Assembly (NCBI GenBank): GCA_937873395.1
Contig: CALMYH010000054.1
Location: forward strand, 1-64,000
Direction of reading: 5' to 3'
Source of the DNA: an uncultured Burkholderiales bacterium
Lineage (GTDB): Bacteria > Pseudomonadota > Gammaproteobacteria > Burkholderiales > Burkholderiaceae_C
Length of the DNA stretch: 64,000 nucleotides
The position numbers were made by a program, and so were the translations under genes. Below, in pieces: positions 18,875 to 26,880 of this stretch. Position 1 is the first letter of the stretch, and each line of letters opens with the position of its first letter. The notes under the pieces are model-generated. The model had not been told where the DNA came from. It ran no database searches and saw nothing but the letters and a program-made list of their open reading frames with translations.

Positions 18875-19792
18875 TCACCGTTCCTGCCGGCGGCCGAGGT
18901 AGGCGGGCGCCACCGTAAGCACGCTGGCCGGGGCGATGCCCAGGCTGCGCAGGTCCGGGTGCCGGCCGCTGGCCACGTTGTCGACCCGCATCGAGTCGAG
19001 GTTGTCGCGGCTCATCAGGGTCTCGCCTGGCGCCAGTTCCATCATCAGCGCCTGAAGACGTCCCAGAGGCATGTACAGAGGCAGCACCGGGCGTTGCCGG
19101 CTGCCGTGGCGGCCCGCCAGTCGCACCAGATCGGCCAGGGTCAGCACATCGGGGCCGACGCATTCGATGATCTCGGTGTGTTCGGAGTCGGCGCGCGTGT
19201 GACGTTCCAGGGACAGGATGATCGCCCGTGCAACGTCGTTCACCCACACCGGCTGAAAACGGGCATGGGCCCCCGCCAGCGGCATGATGGGGAAAAGCCG
19301 CTGCAAGCGGGCGAACAGGTTGAGAAAGCGGTCCTCGGCGCCGAAGATCACGCTGGGCCGCAACAGGGTCAGGTCCAGACCGGCCTCGATCAGCGCCGCT
19401 TCCCCCTGCGCCTTGCTGCGCTGGTATCGCGAGGGACCGGCGACGTCAGCCCCCAGGGCGCTGACATGGACCAGCCGGGTGACGCCGCCCTGCAGGCAGG
19501 CCAGCGCGAGCTTGCGCGGCAGCTCCACGTGCGCGCGCTCGAAAGCCGCCGCATTGCCGTGCAGGATGGCCACCAGATTGACCACCGCGTCATGCCCCGG
19601 AACCAGACGCGCCAGCGTGCCGGCATCGTGGACATCTGCTTCCATCACGGTCACGCCGGACAGGTGTTGCAGCAAGGCTCCGCGGGCGGGCTCCCGGGTC
19701 GGCACGGTGGCACGCCATCCGGTGCGATCCAGCTGTTCGCACAACTGGCGACCGACAAAGCCGGTGCCGCCGAGGACGAGGATGTTTTTCAT
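18875..19792 (-). CDS. Complex I NDUFA9-like NAD(P)-binding SDR (atypical/extended)
   Basis: A 305-residue extended/atypical short-chain dehydrogenase. The nucleotide-binding loop is LVLGGTGFVGRQL at residues 5-17. VVNLVAILHG and VHVSALGAD follow, and a YQRSKAQGE stretch corresponds to the YxxxK region near 142. It matches the bacterial proteins annotated as the complex I NDUFA9 subunit family. Their role in quinone or complex I biology is assumed from homology, not shown here. It lies 15 bases downstream of the lytic transglycosylase, so the two are probably cotranscribed. Confidence 0.85.
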   Translation of the reverse strand: MKNILVLGGTGFVGRQLCEQLDRTGWRATVPTREPARGALLQHLSGVTVMEADVHDAGTLARLVPGHDAVVNLVAILHGNAAAFERAHVELPRKLALACLQGGVTRLVHVSALGADVAGPSRYQRSKAQGEAALIEAGLDLTLLRPSVIFGAEDRFLNLFARLQRLFPIMPLAGAHARFQPVWVNDVARAIILSLERHTRADSEHTEIIECVGPDVLTLADLVRLAGRHGSRQRPVLPLYMPLGRLQALMMELAPGETLMSRDNLDSMRVDNVASGRHPDLRSLGIAPASVLTVAPAYLGRRQER

Positions 19793-19807
19793 GGCGCCAA
19801 TGCTGCC

Positions 19808-21787
19808 TCAGGGCAGGTCTCTGTCCAGGGAGGGTGCACTGTCGGCTCTTGGGCCCACCGTGCCCAGACGGGCCCTCAGGGACTGGGGCTGACCGCTGAG
19901 CAGGGCGGCGTAGTGGGTCGTGTTGGCCAGCACGCGCTGCACATAGTCGCGGGTCTCTTCGAACGGGATGTTCTCGATCCAGATGTCGGCCGGCAGCACC
20001 GGTCCATCACGCCAGCTGTTGGCGCGGCTGCGCCCGGCGTTGTAGGCCGCTGCCGCCAGGGGCATCGAGCCCTCGAAATGCTGAAGTGCCAGTCCCAGAT
20101 AGGCGCTGCCGATGCGGATGTTGGTGTCTCGGTCGTTGATCTGTTCGGGCCTGAAGTTGTCCAGGCCGATGCGCCGTGCGGTCCACCGGGCGGTGGCGGG
20201 CATCACCTGCATCAGACCCGCGGCACCGACATGGGAGCGGGCGTTGCTCACGAAGCGGCTTTCCTGGCGGATCACACCGTAGACGTAGGCAGGGTCCAGA
20301 CCGACCTCGCCGGCGCGTTGTTGCACCTGGATCAGGTAGGGCGTCGGAAAGCGCTGGCGCTGGTCCTGAACCGAGCGGGTCCGCTCGCTGGTGTTGATGC
20401 ACCGGTCCCACCATTGCTGGCGGCAGGCCAGGTCGGCCGCGGCCAGCAGATCGCGGTCTTCCTTGCCGCCAGGCGTGTGAAGGGCGATGGTGTAGTGCCA
20501 TTCGCGCACGGCCTCGCTGCGCAGACCCAGGTCCATCGACGCACGGGCGCGCTGCAGGCCCGGGTGGCGCGCGGCGGCCTCGCGCTCCTGCGGGGTCAGA
20601 GCCGGCGGTGGCGGCGGCGCGGTGATCGGCAGGTCCAGGGCCTCCATGGCCAGAAGCTCGTAAAACCCCGTCGGAGCGGCGATGCTGGCGAGGAGCTCCC
20701 GGGACCTGACCGCGGCTTCGTCCGGGCTGGGCTGCTGCAGCGCCTGCAGCGAGCGGGCCTGCCAGTAGACCCAGGTGGCCTGCTGCCGCTGCGCCGGGCT
20801 CATGGCGGCAATGGCTTCCAGCACATGGCCCCAGGCACCGGCACGAAGGCCGGCACGGGCCTTCCAGGCCAGGTGGTCGTCGATCAGGTGCTCGTCGCTG
20901 GCGTGCGCGAAATACGCCAGTGCTTCGGGCATGCGGCGCTGGGCCGCCCGCTTGCCCACCACGCCCCAGGCCCAGCTGCGTTCCTCGCGGGTCAGCTGGG
21001 TGACCCACCGCTTGCGCAAGAGGGTCTCGGCGGCGGCGGCGGGGTCGGACGAAGCCAGCCGGATCACCGCCAGGGTCACCATTTCCCTGGTGCGCGGTCG
21101 GATGGCGGTGATCTTGTCGTCCAGGTAGGCGGCCGGGTCCTGGGCGATCGATTCGACCAGCGGCACCCAGTCGGGGTCGAGCATGGCTACCGCCTGGCGC
21201 AGCACCGGCTGCCGGTTGGTTTCCATGGCCAGCCGGGCGCGGCGCCAGACGGTGTCGGCATGGAGGTGACCGCTGTCCAGAAAGGCCTTCACGGCCGTCG
21301 CACAGCCGTCATCGGCCTCGCGTTGCAGCAGCCACAGGCGTTCGGCCTCGCGCGCTGCCTCGGCAGCCGGTTGCCGGCCGGCGGCGGCGTCGAGCATCAG
21401 CGCGTAACAGGCCACCTGACGGTCGTCATTCATGCGGAACAGCGGCCGCTCGGCCTCGAACAGCGGCCAGTCACGCTGTCGGCCCAGGTGCAGCAGCCAG
21501 TCGTTGCGCAGCCGGTCTTCCCAGTAGGTGCCGGGCATCCGGTCCAGTGCCCGGCGAATGTCCTCGGGCGGGGCATTCTCCAGCCGGGCCCGTGCTTCCC
21601 AGTAGCGGGCCAGGGGTTCCAGCGTGTGACCCTGCACCCGCGGCAGCAGCTCCGACAGGGTGGCGGTCTGGCGCTTGGTGAAGGCGTCGCGCATCTGGAG
21701 CAGGGCGCGGTCCTGCGGCGTCTGGGCCAGCGCCGGCGCCACCAGACACAGCACCGCCATAATGGACACCAGACCTCTTCCGATCAT
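19808..21787 (-). CDS. slt: Soluble lytic murein transglycosylase (Slt70-like)
   Basis: A 659-residue periplasmic enzyme that cleaves peptidoglycan with formation of 1,6-anhydro-muropeptides. The N-terminal signal peptide MIGRGLVSIMAVLCLVAPALA supports ATG 21787; starts at 21823 and 21808 are also in frame. A long alpha-superhelical region follows (about 25-450). The SLT catalytic domain (about 485-640) has VIRQESRF with the catalytic Glu at about 509, then GAAGLMQVMPATA and AAAAYNAG. Domain order and length match Slt70. It is divergent from the 5-formyl-THF cyclo-ligase gene. Confidence 0.92.
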   Translation of the reverse strand: MIGRGLVSIMAVLCLVAPALAQTPQDRALLQMRDAFTKRQTATLSELLPRVQGHTLEPLARYWEARARLENAPPEDIRRALDRMPGTYWEDRLRNDWLLHLGRQRDWPLFEAERPLFRMNDDRQVACYALMLDAAAGRQPAAEAAREAERLWLLQREADDGCATAVKAFLDSGHLHADTVWRRARLAMETNRQPVLRQAVAMLDPDWVPLVESIAQDPAAYLDDKITAIRPRTREMVTLAVIRLASSDPAAAAETLLRKRWVTQLTREERSWAWGVVGKRAAQRRMPEALAYFAHASDEHLIDDHLAWKARAGLRAGAWGHVLEAIAAMSPAQRQQATWVYWQARSLQALQQPSPDEAAVRSRELLASIAAPTGFYELLAMEALDLPITAPPPPPALTPQEREAAARHPGLQRARASMDLGLRSEAVREWHYTIALHTPGGKEDRDLLAAADLACRQQWWDRCINTSERTRSVQDQRQRFPTPYLIQVQQRAGEVGLDPAYVYGVIRQESRFVSNARSHVGAAGLMQVMPATARWTARRIGLDNFRPEQINDRDTNIRIGSAYLGLALQHFEGSMPLAAAAYNAGRSRANSWRDGPVLPADIWIENIPFEETRDYVQRVLANTTHYAALLSGQPQSLRARLGTVGPRADSAPSLDRDLP

Positions 21788-21831
21788 GAGCGATGGACCC
21801 CCAGACATCCGCATCAGTTGCATAGGTGATT

Positions 21832-22488
21832 ATGGACAGCAAAGACCCCGCGAGTTCCCCTACCCTGCCAGCAACCCGGACCGGCGGTGGGAATTCCCCG
21901 GCCCTGAAGGCCGAGTGGCGCAAGCAGCTCGTCGACAAGCGCCTGCACCTGGCCGATCGCGCCTGGCGCAACGACCTGCTGCAGCGGGTGATGCGGGTCT
22001 GGCTGGTCAACCGGCCGGACACCGTGATCGGCGCCTACTGGCCCATCAAGGGCGAGTTCGACCCCTTGCCCGCCCTGTTCCGCTGGCAGGAGGCAGGGCT
22101 GGAAGAGGACGCCCAGAGCGCAGCCCGGCAGCGCCGCATCGGGCTGCCGGTGGTCAACAAGATCGACAAGACGCTCACCTTCTACAGCTGGTATCCGGGC
22201 TGCCCGATGGAGGAAGACGCCTACGGGATTCCGAAGCCCAAGGACACCGAGGTCGTGGTGCCGACGCTGATTTTTGTGCCCTGTGTGGGGTTCGGGCCCG
22301 GTGGGTACCGGCTGGGTTACGGTGGCGGTTTCTATGACCGCACGCTGGCCAGCCTGCAGCCCAAACCCTTCACCGTCGGCTTGGGGTACGACTTCGCCTA
22401 CCTGCCCGACCTGGAGCCCGAGTCGCACGACGTTCCGCTGGACGCGATCCTGGCCGATACGGGGGTGCAATGGCAGGGCCAGAAATGA
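21832..22488 (+). CDS. 5-formyltetrahydrofolate cyclo-ligase
   Basis: A 218-residue MTHFS-family enzyme that converts 5-formyl-THF to 5,10-methenyl-THF with ATP hydrolysis. Family blocks are an N-terminal basic helix (EWRKQLVDKRLHL), IGAYWPIKGEFDPL and the C-terminal FGPGGYRLGYGGGFYDRTLA motif with the GGGFYDR ATP/Mg site. The first 25 residues are a variable extension. ATG 21832 follows AGGTG. A GTG two codons upstream is the alternative. The slt gene starts divergently 44 bases away. Confidence 0.92.
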   Translation: MDSKDPASSPTLPATRTGGGNSPALKAEWRKQLVDKRLHLADRAWRNDLLQRVMRVWLVNRPDTVIGAYWPIKGEFDPLPALFRWQEAGLEEDAQSAARQRRIGLPVVNKIDKTLTFYSWYPGCPMEEDAYGIPKPKDTEVVVPTLIFVPCVGFGPGGYRLGYGGGFYDRTLASLQPKPFTVGLGYDFAYLPDLEPESHDVPLDAILADTGVQWQGQK

Positions 22489-22502
22489 CGCCCTGAACCG
22501 GC

Positions 22503-23474
22503 TCAGGGGTGTTGGGCGTTGGCGTGGGCCTGGGTGATGCGTCTTTCGTGACGGATCAGGTACAGCCCGCTGCCGATGATGATGGAGGCGCCCAGCCAGG
22601 TGTGGCTGGCCGGCAGGCTTTGCCAGATGAGCCAGTCCAGACCGACGCCCCAGGCCAGGGCGCTGTATTCGAACGGGGCCACCGCTGAAGCCTGACCGTG
22701 CCGGAATGCCTCGGTGATGGCCAGCTGGCCGCCGAAGCCGGTCACCGCCAGCGCCAGCAGCAGCCAGGCGTCGGTCGGGGCCACGCCCACCCAGCCGGGT
22801 GCCGCCAGCGCCCCGGCGCCCAACGCCACCAGCAGCATCATCGAAAACACCATGCTCTCGCTGCTGTCGGTGCGGCTGAGCAGGCGACCGCTGACGGCAG
22901 CCACCGCGTAACACAGCGCCGCCCCCAGGGCTGCCAGGCCGCCGATCGTGACCAGGCCGGACGACAGGGCCTGACTGTCCGGACGAAGGGCAATCAGGAC
23001 ACCGACAAAGCCAACCCCGATGGCCCACCAGTGAGCGCGGGGTACCCGCTCGCCCAGCACTGGCACCGACAGCACCGTGATCAGCAGCGGCGCCACAAAG
23101 AACAGGGTGTAGCTGGCCGACAGCGGCAGGTGGCGCACCGACAGGGTGAACAGCGAAAGCATCACGATGCCCAATCCACCCCGCAGCAGGTGCAGGGGCC
23201 AGCGGATGCGCAACAGGCTGGGCCAGGCCCGTCTCCACGTGACGTAAAGCAGCACCAGGGGCAGGGCGGTCATGCCGCGCAAGGCGGCAATCTGCAGCAC
23301 CGGGTAGCGTGTGGACAAGGTTTTGAGCACCGCGTCCATGAGGGCGAAGCAGGCGACGGCCAGCAGCATGGCGATGATGCTGCGCAGGTTGCCACTGCGG
23401 TGGTGGTTGAGATGGCGTGACACGGAGAGTCGCTGACGGGAGGGCCAAAACCCGCCAGTGTGGCCCAAATTCAC
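22503..23474 (-). CDS. DMT-superfamily (EamA) transporter
   Basis: A protein of up to 323 residues with ten predicted membrane helices in two EamA repeats (about 34-165 and 175-310), typical of drug/metabolite exporters such as RhaT/YdcZ-type amino-acid or metabolite effluxers. Recognisable parts are FALMDAVLKTLSTRYPVLQ in the first repeat and ALCYAVAAVSGRLLSRTDS in the second. The annotated start at 23474 is GTG and the first 30 residues are polar, so the true start may be further in. A divergent LysR-type gene is not present; LysR lies upstream on the same strand, 32 bases away. The substrate is unknown. Confidence 0.85.
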   Translation of the reverse strand: MNLGHTGGFWPSRQRLSVSRHLNHHRSGNLRSIIAMLLAVACFALMDAVLKTLSTRYPVLQIAALRGMTALPLVLLYVTWRRAWPSLLRIRWPLHLLRGGLGIVMLSLFTLSVRHLPLSASYTLFFVAPLLITVLSVPVLGERVPRAHWWAIGVGFVGVLIALRPDSQALSSGLVTIGGLAALGAALCYAVAAVSGRLLSRTDSSESMVFSMMLLVALGAGALAAPGWVGVAPTDAWLLLALAVTGFGGQLAITEAFRHGQASAVAPFEYSALAWGVGLDWLIWQSLPASHTWLGASIIIGSGLYLIRHERRITQAHANAQHP

Positions 23475-23506
23475 GTGCTCTGCAGTGCCGCTGGCGGTGG
23501 CCCCGG

Positions 23507-24526
23507 TCAGTCCATCGGGTCCAGGGTGTCGGGGTCGGGCACGTCGCCGATGGTCTCACGGGTCACCGCGGCCTGGGCCAGCAGCCAGTCGCGGAAGGCC
23601 TTCACTTCCGGGCGCTCCAGGCTGCGCGGGGCGCTCAGCAGCCAGTAGACCAGCGGCGACTCGATCCGGGTGGACGGCAAGGGTTCGACCAGGTCGCCAC
23701 ACTGCAGCGACTCGGCCACCAGCGGCAGGCGGGCCAGCGCCACCCCTTGTCCGGTGAGCGCGGCCTGGACGATCTGGTGCGCGTAATTGAAGTACAGCCA
23801 GCGCTTGGGGCTGAGCCGCTCCCGCGCGGCCCGGCCCCCGGGGCGGACCGGGCCGGGGCTGGTGTGGGTGTCCAACCAGCGCTGCCAGGTCAGCCATTCG
23901 AGATGGCGGGTGCGGTGGGCATCGCCCGCCTCGATCAGGGTGCAGTCGGCCAGGTCCTCGATGCGGTGAATGGGTCGTGCGCGCAGCAGCCAGGGGCTGG
24001 CCACCGGTGTCAGCTGTTCGCCGAACAGCCGGATGGCCTGGGCCGGGACCGCCTGGGGCACGGCATAGCGCAGGGCCAGGTCGACGTCGGCCGTGGTCAG
24101 ATCCACCGCCACGTCGGAGGCGTCGATGCGGATGTCGATGTCCGGGTGCTCGCGCTGGAAGGCCTCCAGGCGCGGAATCAGCCACATCGAGGCAAACGAG
24201 GCCGAGGTCGTCACCGCCACGCTGCGCCGCCCGGCGCTCTGGCGGATCTGTCGCACCGTGGCGTCCAGCCGCTCCAGCGCCTGTCCGGTGGTGCGCAGCA
24301 GCAGGGTGCCGGCGCCGGTGAGCTCCACCGCGCGCGTGTGTCGGCTGAACAACCGGACCCCGATCTCGTCCTCCAGCGCCTGGATCTGACGGCTGACCGC
24401 GCTCTGCGTCAGCGAGAGTTCTTCGGCCGCCGCGCGGAAGTTCAGGTGGCGGGCCACGGCGTCGAAGGCGCGCAGATGGCCGACGGACACCGGCCGGGAC
24501 CGGGGATGGCTGGGGGTGAGTGTCAC
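23507..24526 (-). CDS. LysR-family transcriptional regulator (GcvA-like)
   Basis: A 339-residue LTTR. The N-terminal winged helix-turn-helix (about 15-75) contains HLNFRAAAEELSLTQSAVSRQ and is followed by the linker helix. The periplasmic-binding-like effector domain occupies about 105-310. The pattern resembles GcvA-type LysR proteins. The start at 24526 is GTG; a GTG 13 codons later is possible. The C terminus is acidic. It is codirectional with the DMT exporter (32-base gap), and regulation of that exporter is plausible but unproven. Confidence 0.88.
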   Translation of the reverse strand: MTLTPSHPRSRPVSVGHLRAFDAVARHLNFRAAAEELSLTQSAVSRQIQALEDEIGVRLFSRHTRAVELTGAGTLLLRTTGQALERLDATVRQIRQSAGRRSVAVTTSASFASMWLIPRLEAFQREHPDIDIRIDASDVAVDLTTADVDLALRYAVPQAVPAQAIRLFGEQLTPVASPWLLRARPIHRIEDLADCTLIEAGDAHRTRHLEWLTWQRWLDTHTSPGPVRPGGRAARERLSPKRWLYFNYAHQIVQAALTGQGVALARLPLVAESLQCGDLVEPLPSTRIESPLVYWLLSAPRSLERPEVKAFRDWLLAQAAVTRETIGDVPDPDTLDPMD

Positions 24527-24626
24527 GGTTTCTTGTGAAGGCAGTCGGGACGGACCGCACAGAGCTTACCCCGCCTGTCAGCCGCCACCCATGACAGGGG
24601 CGTTCAGGTGAGCGGTGCGGGGGTCA

Positions 24627-25019
24627 TCAATGCGCCCGGGGTGAGCGGCGAGCCGCGGCCTGGGCCAGGCGGCGCACGGGCCGGCGCGCCTCAATGGCGG
24701 CCTGCAGCGCCAGCCGTGCCCAGGGTTCCATCAGCGCCGGCGATTCGAGGGCCTCATCCGGCGGGGTGTGGTAACGCAGACGCATCGGCTTGCCCTTGGC
24801 CTCATAGACAAAGGGCCGCCCGCCGGCCGCCAGCCAGGCCGCCTCGGTCTGCCCGTTGCTTTTGAGGTACAGCGTGTCCCACGCAATGATGGCCACGTTC
24901 ATGCCATCGACCGAAATGCCCCAGCCGCCGAACATGCGCGTTGCCTTGCACGGCCCCAGACACGACAGCAGTTCGCAGGCATGCAGCACAAACGGATCGG
25001 TGACAGGGCGTGTGGCCAT
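24627..25019 (-). CDS. TfoX/Sxy N-terminal domain protein
   Basis: A 130-residue protein with the TfoX_N domain: FVLHACELLSCLGPCKATRMFGGWGIS near the N terminus, IIAWDTLYLKSN, and the MRLRYHTPPDEA strand. Only the N-terminal TfoX domain is present; the C-terminal helix-hairpin-helix-like domain of full Sxy/TfoX is missing. Full TfoX activates competence genes with CRP, but the function of the N-domain-only proteins is unclear. ATG 25019 is used rather than an in-frame start 36 bases upstream. It is divergent from the TetR gene by 89 bases. Confidence 0.8.
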   Translation of the reverse strand: MATRPVTDPFVLHACELLSCLGPCKATRMFGGWGISVDGMNVAIIAWDTLYLKSNGQTEAAWLAAGGRPFVYEAKGKPMRLRYHTPPDEALESPALMEPWARLALQAAIEARRPVRRLAQAAARRSPRAH

Positions 25020-25108
25020 GTCGGCATGGTAGGCAAAGATCTGCACGAACGCCAAGCCGAAAGTGTGAAGGGAAGTTCAGCCAGGACGCGGCGGTGGGAG
25101 AATCGGCC

Positions 25109-25711
25109 ATGGCCCGACCCCGCTCCGCTTCCCACGACCTCAAGCGCGACCAGATTCTCGATGTCGCCGCGCAATGCTTTGCCCGCCAGAGTTTTCCGGC
25201 CGCCAGCATGAACGACATCGCCGCCGCCTGCGGCACCAGCAAGGCGCGGCTCTACCATTACTACGAGAGCAAGGAGGCCATCCTGTTCGACCTGCTGGAC
25301 CGCTACACCCAGCGCCTGCTGGGGCTGATCGGCGAGGCCGAGGCGCGTGCCCAGCGCAAGAACCTGTCGGAGCGCGAGGCCCTCAACGAGCTGGTGCGGG
25401 CCTTTCTGTCCGAGTACGAGAACTCCGCCACCCGCCATCAGGCACTGGTGTCGGACACCAAGTTTCTCGGCGAGGCACAGCGCGAACTCATCGTCAATCG
25501 CCAGCGCGATGTGGTCTCGGCGTTCACGCGTTTTCTGCGGCGCGCCTACCCGGACCGCGTCACCCCTGACAACCAGACCGCCGTGACCATGATGCTGTTT
25601 GGCATGATCAACTGGACCTTCACCTGGTTGCGCCCGGGTGGACCGATGAGCTACGCCGCCTTTGCCGAAGAGGTGGTTCAAGTTCTCGAAAGCGGGTTGG
25701 CGACCAGATGA
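25109..25711 (+). CDS. TetR/AcrR-family transcriptional regulator
   Basis: A 200-residue repressor-type protein. The helix-turn-helix at about 15-60 contains QSFPAASMNDIAAACGTSKARLYHYYESKEAIL. The C-terminal ligand domain ends with the FGMINWTFTWLRPGGPMS block, common in TetR proteins that control acyl-CoA/hydrolase genes in betaproteobacteria; the ligand here is unknown. The MBL-fold gene follows 97 bases downstream on the same strand, behind a nested palindrome (25738-25771) that is the likely operator. Confidence 0.88.
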   Translation: MARPRSASHDLKRDQILDVAAQCFARQSFPAASMNDIAAACGTSKARLYHYYESKEAILFDLLDRYTQRLLGLIGEAEARAQRKNLSEREALNELVRAFLSEYENSATRHQALVSDTKFLGEAQRELIVNRQRDVVSAFTRFLRRAYPDRVTPDNQTAVTMMLFGMINWTFTWLRPGGPMSYAAFAEEVVQVLESGLATR

Positions 25712-25737
25712 GCGGGCCGGTCGTCGGTGATTAATGA

Positions 25738-25771
25738 TTTACCCATGCGAAATTTGTTTCGATTAGGTAAA
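25738..25771. promoter_or_regulatory. Nested palindromic operator, probable TetR site, overlapping -10
   Basis: Two concentric inverted repeats share one centre: outer arms TTTACC (25738-25743) and GGTAAA (25766-25771), inner arms CGAAA (25748-25752) and TTTCG (25757-25761). A -10-like TAAAAT (25768-25773) overlaps the right outer arm. The AT-rich site stands out in GC-rich surroundings and lies 38 bases before the MBL-fold gene and 27 bases after the TetR gene. Symmetric sites of 15-34 bp are typical TetR operators, and binding here would block the promoter. Confidence 0.65.
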
Positions 25772-25808
25772 ATTCGAAGATTGTCCTGCCCATCCCACGG
25801 AGACCCCC

Positions 25809-26789
25809 ATGAGCAAAGCCTTCGCCTCCCAGGCCGACCTGGAAGACAAAAAAATCACCTTCGAGCAGCTGAGCCCGCACTGCTGGGCCTACACCGCCGA
25901 GGGTGATCCGAACTCCGGCGTCATCATCGGTGACAAGTACATCATGGTCAGCGACGCCACCGCCACGCCGGCCATGGCGAGAGACCTGATCACCAAGATC
26001 CGCACTGTCTCCGACAAACCCATCAAGTACGTGCTGCTGACCCATTACCACGCCGTTCGTGTGCTGGGTGCGAGTGCCTACTTCGCCGAGGGCGCCACCG
26101 AGGTCATCGCCAGCCGCGGCACCTACGAACTGATCGTCGAGCGAGGCGAGCAGGACATGAAAAGCGAGATGGAGCGTTTCCCGCGCCTGTTCCGCGGCGC
26201 CGACTCCGTTCCTGGCCTGACCTGGCCAACCCTGGTGATCGGCGACGGTCAGCCCGGCCGCCAGGGCACCCTGGAGGTGGATCTGGGCGGCGTGAAGGTA
26301 CAGATCTGGCACCCGGGTGCCGGCCACACACGCGGCGACACCATTGCCTGGGTCGAAGTAGAAAAGGTGCTGTTCAGCGGTGACCTGGTCGAGTACGAAG
26401 CCGGTGTCTACACCGGCGATGCCCAGCTCGAAGAGTGGCCTGCCACCCTGGAAGCCCTGCGCGAACTCAAGGCCGAATTCATCGTGCCCGGTCGCGGCGA
26501 GGCCATGAAGGGCAACGACAACGTCAACAAGGCGCTGGACTACACCAAGCGCTGGGTGACCACCCTGTTCCAGGCCGGCAAGGAAGCCGTGGCCCAGAAG
26601 ATGGACCTGAAAGCCGCCATGGCCCACACGCGCAAGAGCATGGATCCGGTCTTCGGTCACGTGTTCATCTACGAGCACTGCCTGCCGTTCGACGTCAGCC
26701 GGGCCTACGACGAAGCCAGCGGCATCAAGAATCCCCGCATCTGGACCGCCGAGCGGGACAAGGAGATGTGGGCCTCGCTGCAGGACTGA
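25809..26789 (+). CDS. MBL-fold metallo-hydrolase-like protein with incomplete metal site
   Basis: A 326-residue metallo-beta-lactamase-fold protein. The canonical HxHxDH motif is replaced by THYHAVR (H79, H81, V83, R84). H173 in GAGHTRGD and D192 in FSGDL are kept, and the usual last His in the PGHG loop is Arg (PGRG, R229). The three ligands of metal site 1 and the bridging Asp therefore remain, while the site-2 Asp and both site-2 His residues are changed. It may bind one metal or act non-hydrolytically. About 90 C-terminal residues after the core form a helical extension. It is preceded by a TetR gene and a palindromic operator. Confidence 0.85.
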   Translation: MSKAFASQADLEDKKITFEQLSPHCWAYTAEGDPNSGVIIGDKYIMVSDATATPAMARDLITKIRTVSDKPIKYVLLTHYHAVRVLGASAYFAEGATEVIASRGTYELIVERGEQDMKSEMERFPRLFRGADSVPGLTWPTLVIGDGQPGRQGTLEVDLGGVKVQIWHPGAGHTRGDTIAWVEVEKVLFSGDLVEYEAGVYTGDAQLEEWPATLEALRELKAEFIVPGRGEAMKGNDNVNKALDYTKRWVTTLFQAGKEAVAQKMDLKAAMAHTRKSMDPVFGHVFIYEHCLPFDVSRAYDEASGIKNPRIWTAERDKEMWASLQD

Positions 26790-26880
26790 CCCGGGCGCGG
26801 TGGACTGCCCGGCCGCGGCGGAGCATGCCAGAATCGGGCCCCATGATCCATGATCTGCCACCGGCGCGGCCGGCTCCCGC

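Noticed and set aside
18752..21829. Plus-strand open frame of 1025 codons across the csoR-like, NDUFA9-like and slt genes.
   Set aside because: It runs antisense through three well-supported genes and shows no family signature.
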